Shown here piece after piece: positions 32,421-47,400 of a DNA stretch of 64,000 nt; positions within the stretch are counted from its first letter, which is position 1, and the number at the start of each line of letters is the position of its first letter. Origin of the DNA: Dichetophora obliterata (Eukaryota; Arthropoda; Insecta; Diptera; Sciomyzidae); the NCBI GenBank assembly GCA_963920525.1, contig OY986439.1, positions 216,176,622-216,240,621 on the forward strand. Reading direction: 5' to 3'. The notes below the pieces were generated by a model. That model ran no database searches. It was not told where the DNA came from and saw only the letters and a list, made by a program, of their open reading frames with translations. The position numbers and the translations under genes were made by a program.

Positions 32421-35400
32421 AACGTCATTTATTAGTGTTAAGGGGTCGCTGATTTCGAATCTAAGGTCAGAATTTTAAAATTCAAGATGGAGGATAGGGT
32501 TGCCACCTTAATTTTTTTTATTTTTACGAATTCGGAGCTGGCGCGAACTAAAGGGTAAAAATGGGTCGCTGAATCCGAATCCGTCGTCAGAATTTCAAAA
32601 TTATAAAATTTTGAAATAATAGGGTTGCCACCTAACAATATGTCTTTTTAAGAATTTTTAACGTCATTTATTAGTGTTTAGGGGTCGCTGATTTCGAATC
32701 TGAAGTCAGAATTTTAAAATTCAAGATGGCGGATAGGGTTGCCACCTTCTTTTTCTGTAGTTTTGAGAATTCGGGGAAGGCAAAAAAAAAATCATACACG
32801 AAATATGGGTCACTGAATCCGAATCCGTCGTCAGAATTTCAAAATTATAAAATTTCAAAATCATAGGGGTGCCACCTAATAATATGTCCATCTAATAATA
32901 TTTTAAGAATTTTAAACGTCATTTATTAGTGTTTAGGGGTCGCTGATTTCGAATCTGAAGTCAGAATTTTAAAATTCAAGATGGCGGATAGGGTTGCCAC
33001 CTTCTTTTTCTGTAGTTTTGAGAATTCGGGGAAGGCAAAAAAAAAATCATACACAAAATATGGGTCACTGAATCCGAATCCGTCGTCAGAATTTCAAAAT
33101 TATAAAATTTCAAAATCATAGGGTTCTCTAGGAATTGGTAATGAGTGTAGGAAGGCATTGAAACTGGTTTCAAATTTGCACAACACTTATACTTCTCATA
33201 AACTTTTGCACAACACTGGCTGTTTTTGTGGCTCCTCCTCCTTCCACAAAAGTATAATGGCCGCTCAGGAGAGGCGCAGAGTTGACAATTTTTTAATGAT
33301 GGCCGCCATGTGGCTTTTGTGGGTCCGTTTCACACATATATTGTTTCGATGGCACCTTTCACACGTTTGTTATTCCGGTAGTGTCGTTCGAGTTTGGATG
33401 TAAAATAAAATAAAATTAATTTGAGAAATGGAATAAAATAAAATAACGCGATAAATTATGCTCGAGTTTTAAACGTCATTTATTAGTGTTAAGGGGTCGC
33501 TGATTTCGAATCTAAGGTCAGAATTTTAAAATTCAAGATGGAGGATAGGGTTGCCACCTTAATTTTTTTTATTTTTACGAATTCGGAGCTGGCGCGAACT
33601 AAAGGGTAAAAATGGGTCGCTGAATCCGAATCCGTCGTCAGAATTTCAAAATTATAAAATTTTGAAATAATAGGGTTGCCACCTAAAAATATGTCTTTTT
33701 AAGAATTTTTAACGTCATTTATTAGTGTTTAGGGGTCGCTGATTTCGAATCTGAAGTCAGAATTTTAAAATTCAAGATGGCGGATAGGGTTGCCACCTTC
33801 TTTTTCTGTAGTTTTGAGAATTCGGGGAAGGCAAAAAAAAAATCATACACAAAATATGGGTCACTGAATCCGAATCCGTCGTCAGAATTTCAAAATTATA
33901 AAATTTCAAAATCATAGGGGTGCCACCTAATAATATGTCCACCTAATAATATTTTAAGAATTTTAAACGTCATTTATTAGTGTTTAGGGGTCGCTGATTT
34001 CGAATCTGAAGTCAGAATTTTAAAATTCAAGATGGCGGATAGGGTTGCCACCTTCTTTTTCTGTAGTTTTGAGAATTCGGGGAAGGCAAAAAAAAAATCA
34101 TACACAAAATATGGGTCACTGAATCCGAATCCGTCGTCAGAATTTCAAAATTATAAAATTTCAAAATCATAGGGTTCTCTAGGAATTGGTAATGAGTGTA
34201 GGAAGGCATTGAAACTGGTTTCAAATTTACACAACACTTATACTTCTCATAAACTTTTGCACAACACTGGCTGTTTTTGTGGCTCCTCCTCCTTCCACAA
34301 AAGTATAATGGCCGCTCAGGAGAGGCGCAGAGTTGACAATTTTTTAATGATGGCCGCCATGTGGCTTTTGTGGGTCCGTTTCACACATATATTGTTTCGA
34401 TGGCACCTTTCACACGTTTGTTATTCCGGTAGTGTCGTTCGAGTTTGGATGTAAAATAAAATAAAATTAATTTGAGAAATGGAATAAAATAAAATAACGC
34501 GATAAATTATGCTCGAGTTTTAAACGTCATTTATTAGTGTTAAGGGGTCGCTGATTTCGAATCTAAGGTCAGAATTTTAAAATTCAAGATGGAGGATAGG
34601 GTTGCCACCTTAATTTTTTTTATTTTTACGAATTCGGAGCTGGCGCGAACTAAAGGGTAAAAATGGGTCGCTGAATCCGAATCCGTCGTCAGAATTTCAA
34701 AATTATAAAATTTTGAAATAATAGGGTTGCCACCTAAAAATATGTCTTTTTAAGAATTTTTAACGTCATTTATTAGTGTTTAGGGGTCGCTGATTTCGAA
34801 TCTGAAGTCAGAATTTTAAAATTCAAGATGGCGGATAGGGTTGCCACCTTCTTTTTCTGTAGTTTTGAGAATTCGGGGAAGGCAAAAAAAAAATCATACA
34901 CAAAATATGGGTCACTGAATCCGAATCCGTCGTCAGAATTTCAAAATTATAAAATTTCAAAATCATAGGGGTGCCACCTAATAATATGTCCACCTAATAA
35001 TATTTTAAGAATTTTAAACGTCATTTATTAGTGTTTAGGGGTCGCTGATTTCGAATCTGAAGTCAGAATTTTAAAATTCAAGATGGCGGATAGGGTTGCC
35101 ACCTTCTTTTTCTGTAGTTTTGAGAATTCGGGGAAGGCAAAAAAAAAATCATACACAAAATATGGGTCACTGAATCCGAATCCGTCGTCAGAATTTCAAA
35201 ATTATAAAATTTCAAAATCATAGGGTTCTCTAGGAATTGGTAATGAGTGTAGGAAGGCATTGAAACTGGTTTCAAATTTACACAACACTTATACTTCTCA
35301 TAAACTTTTGCACAACACTGGCTGTTTTTGTGGCTCCTCCTCCTTCCACAAAAGTATAATGGCCGCTCAGGAGAGGCGCAGAGTTGACAATTTTTTAATG

Positions 35401-37675
35401 ATGGCCGCCATGTGGCTTTTGTGGGTCCGTTTCACACATATATTGTTTCGATGGCACCTTTCACACGTTTGTTATTCCGGTAGTGTCGTTCGAGTTTGGA
35501 TGTAAAATAAAATAAAATTAATTTGAGAAATGGAATAAAATAAAATAACGCGATAAATTATGCTCGAGTTTTAAACGTCATTTATTAGTGTTAAGGGGTC
35601 GCTGATTTCGAATCTAAGGTCAGAATTTTAAAATTCAAGATGGAGGATAGGGTTGCCACCTTAATTTTTTTTATTTTTACGAATTCGGAGCTGGCGCGAA
35701 CTAAAGGGTAAAAATGGGTCGCTGAATCCGAATCCGTCGTCAGAATTTCAAAATTATAAAATTTTGAAATAATAGGGTTGCCACCTAAAAATATGTCTTT
35801 TTAAGAATTTTTAACGTCATTTATTAGTGTTTAGGGGTCGCTGATTTCGAATCTGAAGTCAGAATTTTAAAATTCAAGATGGCGGATAGGGTTGCCACCT
35901 TCTTTTTCTGTAGTTTTGAGAATTCGGGGAAGGCAAAAAAAAAATCATACACAAAATATGGGTCACTGAATCCGAATCCGTCGTCAGAATTTCAAAATTA
36001 TAAAATTTCAAAATCATAGGGGTGCCACCTAATAATATGTCCACCTAATAATATTTTAAGAATTTTAAACGTCATTTATTAGTGTTTAGGGGTCGCTGAT
36101 TTCGAATCTGAAGTCAGAATTTTAAAATTCAAGATGGCGGATAGGGTTGCCACCTTCTTTTTCTGTAGTTTTGAGAATTCGGGGAAGGCAAAAAAAAAAT
36201 CATACACAAAATATGGGTCACTGAATCCGAATCCGTCGTCAGAATTTCAAAATTATAAAATTTCAAAATCATAGGGTTCTCTAGGAATTGGTAATGAGTG
36301 TAGGAAGGCATTGAAACTGGTTTCAAATTTACACAACACTTATACTTCTCATAAACTTTTGCACAACACTGGCTGTTTTTGTGGCTCCTCCTCCTTCCAC
36401 AAAAGTATAATGGCCGCTCAGGAGAGGCGCAGAGTTGACAATTTTTTAATGATGGCCGCCATGTGGCTTTTGTGGGTCCGTTTCACACATATATTGTTTC
36501 GATGGCACCTTTCACACGTTTGTTATTCCGGTAGTGTCGTTCGAGTTTGGATGTAAAATAAAATAAAATTAATTTGAGAAATGGAATAAAATAAAATAAC
36601 GCGATAAATTATGCTCGAGTTTTAAACGTCATTTATTAGTGTTAAGGGGTCGCTGATTTCGAATCTAAGGTCAGAATTTTAAAATTCAAGATGGAGGATA
36701 GGGTTGCCACCTTAATTTTTTTTATTTTTACGAATTCGGAGCTGGCGCGAACTAAAGGGTAAAAATGGGTCGCTGAATCCGAATCCGTCGTCAGAATTTC
36801 AAAATTATAAAATTTTGAAATAATAGGGTTGCCACCTAAAAATATGTCTTTTTAAGAATTTTTAACGTCATTTATTAGTGTTTAGGGGTCGCTGATTTCG
36901 AATCTGAAGTCAGAATTTTAAAATTCAAGATGGCGGATAGGGTTGCCACCTTCTTTTTCTGTAGTTTTGAGAATTCGGGGAAGGCAAAAAAAAAATCATA
37001 CACAAAATATGGGTCACTGAATCCGAATCCGTCGTCAGAATTTCAAAATTATAAAATTTCAAAATCATAGGGGTGCCACCTAATAATATGTCCACCTAAT
37101 AATATTTTAAGAATTTTAAACGTCATTTATTAGTGTTTAGGGGTCGCTGATTTCGAATCTGAAGTCAGAATTTTAAAATTCAAGATGGCGGATAGGGTTG
37201 CCACCTTCTTTTTCTGTAGTTTTGAGAATTCGGGGAAGGCAAAAAAAAAATCATACACAAAATATGGGTCACTGAATCCGAATCCGTCGTCAGAATTTCA
37301 AAATTATAAAATTTCAAAATCATAGGGTTCTCTAGGAATTGGTAATGAGTGTAGGAAGGCATTGAAACTGGTTTCAAATTTACACAACACTTATACTTCT
37401 CATAAACTTTTGCACAACACTGGCTGTTTTTGTGGCTCCTCCTCCTTCCACAAAAGTATAATGGCCGCTCAGGAGAGGCGCAGAGTTGACAATTTTTTAA
37501 TGATGGCCGCCATGTGGCTTTTGTGGGTCCGTTTCACACATATATTGTTTCGATGGCACCTTTCACACGTTTGTTATTCCGGTAGTGTCGTTCGAGTTTG
37601 GATGTAAAATAAAATAAAATTAATTTGAGAAATGGAATAAAATAAAATAACGCGATAAATTATGCTCGAGTTTTA

Positions 37676-38981
37676 AACGTCATTTATTAGTGTTAAGGGG
37701 TCGCTGATTTCGAATCTAAGGTCAGAATTTTAAAATTCAAGATGGAGGATAGGGTTGCCACCTTAATTTTTTTTATTTTTACGAATTCGGAGCTGGCGCG
37801 AACTAAAGGGTAAAAATGGGTCGCTGAATCCGAATCCGTCGTCAGAATTTCAAAATTATAAAATTTTGAAATAATAGGGTTGCCACCTAAAAATATGTCT
37901 TTTTAAGAATTTTTAACGTCATTTATTAGTGTTTAGGGGTCGCTGATTTCGAATCTGAAGTCAGAATTTTAAAATTCAAGATGGCGGATAGGGTTGCCAC
38001 CTTCTTTTTCTGTAGTTTTGAGAATTCGGGGAAGGCAAAAAAAAAATCATACACAAAATATGGGTCACTGAATCCGAATCCGTCGTCAGAATTTCAAAAT
38101 TATAAAATTTCAAAATCATAGGGGTGCCACCTAATAATATGTCCACCTAATAATATTTTAAGAATTTTAAACGTCATTTATTAGTGTTTAGGGGTCGCTG
38201 ATTTCGAATCTGAAGTCAGAATTTTAAAATTCAAGATGGCGGATAGGGTTGCCACCTTCTTTTTCTGTAGTTTTGAGAATTCGGGGAAGGCAAAAAAAAA
38301 ATCATACACAAAATATGGGTCACTGAATCCGAATCCGTCGTCAGAATTTCAAAATTATAAAATTTCAAAATCATAGGGGTGCCACCTAATAATATGTCCA
38401 CCTAATAATATTTTAAGAATTTTAAACGTCATTTATTAGTGTTTAGGGGTCGCTGATTTCGAATCTGAAGTCAGAATTTTAAAATTCAAGATGGCGGATA
38501 GGGTTGCCACCTTCTTTTTCTGTAGTTTTGAGAATTCGGGGAAGGCAAAAAAAAAATCATACACAAAATATGGGTCACTGAATCCGAATCCGTCGTCAGA
38601 ATTTCAAAATTATAAAATTTCAAAATCATAGGGTTCTCTAGGAATTGGTAATGAGTGTAGGAAGGCATTGAAACTGGTTTCAAATTTACACAACACTTAT
38701 ACTTCTCATAAACTTTTGCACAACACTGGCTGTTTTTGTGGCTCCTCCTCCTTCCACAAAAGTATAATGGCCGCTCAGGAGAGGCGCAGAGTTGACAATT
38801 TTTTAATGATGGCCGCCATGTGGCTTTTGTGGGTCCGTTTCACACATATATTGTTTCGATGGCACCTTTCACACGTTTGTTATTCCGGTAGTGTCGTTCG
38901 AGTTTGGATGTAAAATAAAATAAAATTAATTTGAGAAATGGAATAAAATAAAATAACGCGATAAATTATGCTCGAGTTTTA
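37676..38981 (+). repeat. Expanded 1306-bp unit 4 (a-b-b-c)
   Basis: Same structure, 6561 bp after unit 3, with the common haplotype. Confidence 0.93.
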
Positions 38982-41900
38982 AACGTCATTTATTAGTGTT
39001 AAGGGGTCGCTGATTTCGAATCTAAGGTCAGAATTTTAAAATTCAAGATGGAGGATAGGGTTGCCACCTTAATTTTTTTTATTTTTACGAATTCGGAGCT
39101 GGCGCGAACTAAAGGGTAAAAATGGGTCGCTGAATCCGAATCCGTCGTCAGAATTTCAAAATTATAAAATTTTGAAATAATAGGGTTGCCACCTAAAAAT
39201 ATGTCTTTTTAAGAATTTTTAACGTCATTTATTAGTGTTTAGGGGTCGCTGATTTCGAATCTGAAGTCAGAATTTTAAAATTCAAGATGGCGGATAGGGT
39301 TGCCACCTTCTTTTTCTGTAGTTTTGAGAATTCGGGGAAGGCAAAAAAAAAATCATACACAAAATATGGGTCACTGAATCCGAATCCGTCGTCAGAATTT
39401 CAAAATTATAAAATTTCAAAATCATAGGGGTGCCACCTAATAATATGTCCACCTAATAATATTTTAAGAATTTTAAACGTCATTTATTAGTGTTTAGGGG
39501 TCGCTGATTTCGAATCTGAAGTCAGAATTTTAAAATTCAAGATGGCGGATAGGGTTGCCACCTTCTTTTTCTGTAGTTTTGAGAATTCGGGGAAGGCAAA
39601 AAAAAAATCATACACAAAATATGGGTCACTGAATCCGAATCCGTCGTCAGAATTTCAAAATTATAAAATTTCAAAATCATAGGGTTCTCTAGGAATTGGT
39701 AATGAGTGTAGGAAGGCATTGAAACTGGTTTCAAATTTACACAACACTTATACTTCTCATAAACTTTTGCACAACACTGGCTGTTTTTGTGGCTCCTCCT
39801 CCTTCCACAAAAGTATAATGGCCGCTCAGGAGAGGCGCAGAGTTGACAATTTTTTAATGATGGCCGCCATGTGGCTTTTGTGGGTCCGTTTCACACATAT
39901 ATTGTTTCGATGGCACCTTTCACACGTTTGTTATTCCGGTAGTGTCGTTCGAGTTTGGATGTAAAATAAAATAAAATTAATTTGAGAAATGGAATAAAAT
40001 AAAATAACGCGATAAATTATGCTCGAGTTTTAAACGTCATTTATTAGTGTTAAGGGGTCGCTGATTTCGAATCTAAGGTCAGAATTTTAAAATTCAAGAT
40101 GGAGGATAGGGTTGCCACCTTAATTTTTTTTATTTTTACGAATTCGGAGCTGGCGCGAACTAAAGGGTAAAAATGGGTCGCTGAATCCGAATCCGTCGTC
40201 AGAATTTCAAAATTATAAAATTTTGAAATAATAGGGTTGCCACCTAAAAATATGTCTTTTTAAGAATTTTTAACGTCATTTATTAGTGTTTAGGGGTCGC
40301 TGATTTCGAATCTGAAGTCAGAATTTTAAAATTCAAGATGGCGGATAGGGTTGCCACCTTCTTTTTCTGTAGTTTTGAGAATTCGGGGAAGGCAAAAAAA
40401 AAATCATACACAAAATATGGGTCACTGAATCCGAATCCGTCGTCAGAATTTCAAAATTATAAAATTTCAAAATCATAGGGGTGCCACCTAATAATATGTC
40501 CACCTAATAATATTTTAAGAATTTTAAACGTCATTTATTAGTGTTTAGGGGTCGCTGATTTCGAATCTGAAGTCAGAATTTTAAAATTCAAGATGGCGGA
40601 TAGGGTTGCCACCTTCTTTTTCTGTAGTTTTGAGAATTCGGGGAAGGCAAAAAAAAAATCATACACAAAATATGGGTCACTGAATCCGAATCCGTCGTCA
40701 GAATTTCAAAATTATAAAATTTCAAAATCATAGGGTTCTCTAGGAATTGGTAATGAGTGTAGGAAGGCATTGAAACTGGTTTCAAATTTACACAACACTT
40801 ATACTTCTCATAAACTTTTGCACAACACTGGCTGTTTTTGTGGCTCCTCCTCCTTCCACAAAAGTATAATGGCCGCTCAGGAGAGGCGCAGAGTTGACAA
40901 TTTTTTAATGATGGCCGCCATGTGGCTTTTGTGGGTCCGTTTCACACATATATTGTTTCGATGGCACCTTTCACACGTTTGTTATTCCGGTAGTGTCGTT
41001 CGAGTTTGGATGTAAAATAAAATAAAATTAATTTGAGAAATGGAATAAAATAAAATAACGCGATAAATTATGCTCGAGTTTTAAACGTCATTTATTAGTG
41101 TTAAGGGGTCGCTGATTTCGAATCTAAGGTCAGAATTTTAAAATTCAAGATGGAGGATAGGGTTGCCACCTTAATTTTTTTTATTTTTACGAATTCGGAG
41201 CTGGCGCGAACTAAAGGGTAAAAATGGGTCGCTGAATCCGAATCCGTCGTCAGAATTTCAAAATTATAAAATTTTGAAATAATAGGGTTGCCACCTAAAA
41301 ATATGTCTTTTTAAGAATTTTTAACGTCATTTATTAGTGTTTAGGGGTCGCTGATTTCGAATCTGAAGTCAGAATTTTAAAATTCAAGATGGCGGATAGG
41401 GTTGCCACCTTCTTTTTCTGTAGTTTTGAGAATTCGGGGAAGGCAAAAAAAAAATCATACACAAAATATGGGTCACTGAATCCGAATCCGTCGTCAGAAT
41501 TTCAAAATTATAAAATTTCAAAATCATAGGGGTGCCACCTAATAATATGTCCACCTAATAATATTTTAAGAATTTTAAACGTCATTTATTAGTGTTTAGG
41601 GGTCGCTGATTTCGAATCTGAAGTCAGAATTTTAAAATTCAAGATGGCGGATAGGGTTGCCACCTTCTTTTTCTGTAGTTTTGAGAATTCGGGGAAGGCA
41701 AAAAAAAAATCATACACAAAATATGGGTCACTGAATCCGAATCCGTCGTCAGAATTTCAAAATTATAAAATTTCAAAATCATAGGGTTCTCTAGGAATTG
41801 GTAATGAGTGTAGGAAGGCATTGAAACTGGTTTCAAATTTACACAACACTTATACTTCTCATAAACTTTTGCACAACACTGGCTGTTTTTGTGGCTCCTC

Positions 41901-43185
41901 CTCCTTCCACAAAAGTATAATGGCCGCTCAGGAGAGGCGCAGAGTTGACAATTTTTTAATGATGGCCGCCATGTGGCTTTTGTGGGTCCGTTTCACACAT
42001 ATATTGTTTCGATGGCACCTTTCACACGTTTGTTATTCCGGTAGTGTCGTTCGAGTTTGGATGTAAAATAAAATAAAATTAATTTGAGAAATGGAATAAA
42101 ATAAAATAACGCGATAAATTATGCTCGAGTTTTAAACGTCATTTATTAGTGTTAAGGGGTCGCTGATTTCGAATCTAAGGTCAGAATTTTAAAATTCAAG
42201 ATGGAGGATAGGGTTGCCACCTTAATTTTTTTTATTTTTACGAATTCGGAGCTGGCGCGAACTAAAGGGTAAAAATGGGTCGCTGAATCCGAATCCGTCG
42301 TCAGAATTTCAAAATTATAAAATTTTGAAATAATAGGGTTGCCACCTAAAAATATGTCTTTTTAAGAATTTTTAACGTCATTTATTAGTGTTTAGGGGTC
42401 GCTGATTTCGAATCTGAAGTCAGAATTTTAAAATTCAAGATGGCGGATAGGGTTGCCACCTTCTTTTTCTGTAGTTTTGAGAATTCGGGGAAGGCAAAAA
42501 AAAAATCATACACAAAATATGGGTCACTGAATCCGAATCCGTCGTCAGAATTTCAAAATTATAAAATTTCAAAATCATAGGGGTGCCACCTAATAATATG
42601 TCCACCTAATAATATTTTAAGAATTTTAAACGTCATTTATTAGTGTTTAGGGGTCGCTGATTTCGAATCTGAAGTCAGAATTTTAAAATTCAAGATGGCG
42701 GATAGGGTTGCCACCTTCTTTTTCTGTAGTTTTGAGAATTCGGGGAAGGCAAAAAAAAAATCATACACAAAATATGGGTCACTGAATCCGAATCCGTCGT
42801 CAGAATTTCAAAATTATAAAATTTCAAAATCATAGGGTTCTCTAGGAATTGGTAATGAGTGTAGGAAGGCATTGAAACTGGTTTCAAATTTACACAACAC
42901 TTATACTTCTCATAAACTTTTGCACAACACTGGCTGTTTTTGTGGCTCCTCCTCCTTCCACAAAAGTATAATGGCCGCTCAGGAGAGGCGCAGAGTTGAC
43001 AATTTTTTAATGATGGCCGCCATGTGGCTTTTGTGGGTCCGTTTCACACATATATTGTTTCGATGGCACCTTTCACACGTTTGTTATTCCGGTAGTGTCG
43101 TTCGAGTTTGGATGTAAAATAAAATAAAATTAATTTGAGAAATGGAATAAAATAAAATAACGCGATAAATTATGCTCGAGTTTTA

Positions 43186-44491
43186 AACGTCATTTATTAG
43201 TGTTAAGGGGTCGCTGATTTCGAATCTAAGGTCAGAATTTTAAAATTCAAGATGGAGGATAGGGTTGCCACCTTAATTTTTTTTATTTTTACGAATTCGG
43301 AGCTGGCGCGAACTAAAGGGTAAAAATGGGTCGCTGAATCCGAATCCGTCGTCAGAATTTCAAAATTATAAAATTTTGAAATAATAGGGTTGCCACCTAA
43401 AAATATGTCTTTTTAAGAATTTTTAACGTCATTTATTAGTGTTTAGGGGTCGCTGATTTCGAATCTGAAGTCAGAATTTTAAAATTCAAGATGGCGGATA
43501 GGGTTGCCACCTTCTTTTTCTGTAGTTTTGAGAATTCGGGGAAGGCAAAAAAAAAATCATACACAAAATATGGGTCACTGAATCCGAATCCGTCGTCAGA
43601 ATTTCAAAATTATAAAATTTCAAAATCATAGGGGTGCCACCTAATAATATGTCCACCTAATAATATTTTAAGAATTTTAAACGTCATTTATTAGTGTTTA
43701 GGGGTCGCTGATTTCGAATCTGAAGTCAGAATTTTAAAATTCAAGATGGCGGATAGGGTTGCCACCTTCTTTTTCTGTAGTTTTGAGAATTCGGGGAAGG
43801 CAAAAAAAAAATCATACACAAAATATGGGTCACTGAATCCGAATCCGTCGTCAGAATTTCAAAATTATAAAATTTCAAAATCATAGGGGTGCCACCTAAT
43901 AATATGTCCACCTAATAATATTTTAAGAATTTTAAACGTCATTTATTAGTGTTTAGGGGTCGCTGATTTCGAATCTGAAGTCAGAATTTTAAAATTCAAG
44001 ATGGCGGATAGGGTTGCCACCTTCTTTTTCTGTAGTTTTGAGAATTCGGGGAAGGCAAAAAAAAAATCATACACAAAATATGGGTCACTGAATCCGAATC
44101 CGTCGTCAGAATTTCAAAATTATAAAATTTCAAAATCATAGGGTTCTCTAGGAATTGGTAATGAGTGTAGGAAGGCATTGAAACTGGTTTCAAATTTACA
44201 CAACACTTATACTTCTCATAAACTTTTGCACAACACTGGCTGTTTTTGTGGCTCCTCCTCCTTCCACAAAAGTATAATGGCCGCTCAGGAGAGGCGCAGA
44301 GTTGACAATTTTTTAATGATGGCCGCCATGTGGCTTTTGTGGGTCCGTTTCACACATATATTGTTTCGATGGCACCTTTCACACGTTTGTTATTCCGGTA
44401 GTGTCGTTCGAGTTTGGATGTAAAATAAAATAAAATTAATTTGAGAAATGGAATAAAATAAAATAACGCGATAAATTATGCTCGAGTTTTA
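43186..44491 (+). repeat. Expanded 1306-bp unit 5 (a-b-b-c)
   Basis: Same structure, 5510 bp after unit 4 and 18,632 bp after unit 2. Confidence 0.93.
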
Positions 44492-47400
44492 AACGTCATT
44501 TATTAGTGTTAAGGGGTCGCTGATTTCGAATCTAAGGTCAGAATTTTAAAATTCAAGATGGAGGATAGGGTTGCCACCTTAATTTTTTTTATTTTTACGA
44601 ATTCGGAGCTGGCGCGAACTAAAGGGTAAAAATGGGTCGCTGAATCCGAATCCGTCGTCAGAATTTCAAAATTATAAAATTTTGAAATAATAGGGTTGCC
44701 ACCTAAAAATATGTCTTTTTAAGAATTTTTAACGTCATTTATTAGTGTTTAGGGGTCGCTGATTTCGAATCTGAAGTCAGAATTTTAAAATTCAAGATGG
44801 CGGATAGGGTTGCCACCTTCTTTTTCTGTAGTTTTGAGAATTCGGGGAAGGCAAAAAAAAAATCATACACAAAATATGGGTCACTGAATCCGAATCCGTC
44901 GTCAGAATTTCAAAATTATAAAATTTCAAAATCATAGGGGTGCCACCTAATAATATGTCCACCTAATAATATTTTAAGAATTTTAAACGTCATTTATTAG
45001 TGTTTAGGGGTCGCTGATTTCGAATCTGAAGTCAGAATTTTAAAATTCAAGATGGCGGATAGGGTTGCCACCTTCTTTTTCTGTAGTTTTGAGAATTCGG
45101 GGAAGGCAAAAAAAAAATCATACACAAAATATGGGTCACTGAATCCGAATCCGTCGTCAGAATTTCAAAATTATAAAATTTCAAAATCATAGGGTTCTCT
45201 AGGAATTGGTAATGAGTGTAGGAAGGCATTGAAACTGGTTTCAAATTTACACAACACTTATACTTCTCATAAACTTTTGCACAACACTGGCTGTTTTTGT
45301 GGCTCCTCCTCCTTCCACAAAAGTATAATGGCCGCTCAGGAGAGGCGCAGAGTTGACAATTTTTTAATGATGGCCGCCATGTGGCTTTTGTGGGTCCGTT
45401 TCACACATATATTGTTTCGATGGCACCTTTCACACGTTTGTTATTCCGGTAGTGTCGTTCGAGTTTGGATGTAAAATAAAATAAAATTAATTTGAGAAAT
45501 GGAATAAAATAAAATAACGCGATAAATTATGCTCGAGTTTTAAACGTCATTTATTAGTGTTAAGGGGTCGCTGATTTCGAATCTAAGGTCAGAATTTTAA
45601 ATTCAAGATGGAGGATAGGGTTGCCACCTTAATTTTTTTTATTTTTACGAATTCGGAGCTGGCGCGAACTAAAGGGTAAAAATGGGTCGCTGAATCCGAA
45701 TCCGTCGTCAGAATTTCAAAATTATAAAATTTTGAAATAATAGGGTTGCCACCTAAAAATATGTCTTTTTAAGAATTTTTAACGTCATTTATTAGTGTTT
45801 AGGGGTCGCTGATTTCGAATCTGAAGTCAGGAATTTTAAAATTCAAGATGGCGGATAGGGTTGCCACCTTCTTTTTCTGTAGTTTTGAGAATTCGGGGAA
45901 GGCAAAAAAAAAATCATACACAAAATATGGGTCACTGAATCCGAATCCGTCGTCAGAATTTCAAAATTATAAAATTTCAAAATCATAGGGGTGCCACCTA
46001 ATAATATGTCCACCTAATAATATTTTAAGAATTTTAAACGTCATTTATTAGTGTTTAGGGGTCGCTGATTTCGAATCTGAAGTCAGAATTTTAAAATTCA
46101 AGATGGCGGATAGGGTTGCCACCTTCTTTTTCTGTAGTTTTGAGAATTCGGGGAAGGCAAAAAAAAAATCATACACAAAATATGGGTCACTGAATCCGAA
46201 TCCGTCGTCAGAATTTCAAAATTATAAAATTTCAAAATCATAGGGTTCTCTAGGAATTGGTAATGAGTGTAGGAAGGCATTGAAACTGGTTTCAAATTTA
46301 CACAACACTTATACTTCTCATAAACTTTTGCACAACACTGGCTGTTTTTGTGGCTCCTCCTCCTTCCACAAAAGTATAATGGCCGCTCAGGAGAGGCGCA
46401 GAGTTGACAATTTTTTAATGATGGCCGCCATGTGGCTTTTGTGGGTCCGTTTCACACATATATTGTTTCGATGGCACCTTTCACACGTTTGTTATTCCGG
46501 TAGTGTCGTTCGAGTTTGGATGTAAAATAAAATAAAATTAATTTGAGAAATGGAATAAAATAAAATAACGCGATAAATTATGCTCGAGTTTTAAACGTCA
46601 TTTATTAGTGTTAAGGGGTCGCTGATTTCGAATCTAAGGTCAGAATTTTAAAATTCAAGATGGAGGATAGGGTTGCCACCTTAATTTTTTTTATTTTTAC
46701 GAATTCGGAGCTGGCGCGAACTAAAGGGTAAAAATGGGTCGCTGAATCCGAATCCGTCGTCAGAATTTCAAAATTATAAAATTTTGAAATAATAGGGTTG
46801 CCACCTAAAAATATGTCTTTTTAAGAATTTTTAACGTCATTTATTAGTGTTTAGGGGTCGCTGATTTCGAATCTGAAGTCAGAATTTTAAAATTCAAGAT
46901 GGCGGATAGGGTTGCCACCTTCTTTTTCTGTAGTTTTGAGAATTCGGGGAAGGCAAAAAAAAAATCATACACAAAATATGGGTCACTGAATCCGAATCCG
47001 TCGTCAGAATTTCAAAATTATAAAATTTCAAAATCATAGGGGTGCCACCTAATAATATGTCCACCTAATAATATTTTAAGAATTTTAAACGTCATTTATT
47101 AGTGTTTAGGGGTCGCTGATTTCGAATCTGAAGTCAGAATTTTAAAATTCAAGATGGCGGATAGGGTTGCCACCTTCTTTTTCTGTAGTTTTGAGAATTC
47201 GGGGAAGGCAAAAAAAAAATCATACACAAAATATGGGTCACTGAATCCGAATCCGTCGTCAGAATTTCAAAATTATAAAATTTCAAAATCATAGGGTTCT
47301 CTAGGAATTGGTAATGAGTGTAGGAAGGCATTGAAACTGGTTTCAAATTTACACAACACTTATACTTCTCATAAACTTTTGCACAACACTGGCTGTTTTT

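Larger units (their letters stand above)
20350..38981 (+). repeat. Third-order repeat of satellite G, copy 1 (18,632 bp)
   Basis: Three superunits of 5510, 6561 and 6561 bp, each ending in an expanded unit. The TTTGCACAAC variant in the insert marks units at about 29750, 30801, 32107 and 33158; the same variant appears exactly 18,632 bp later in copy 2. Confidence 0.85.
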
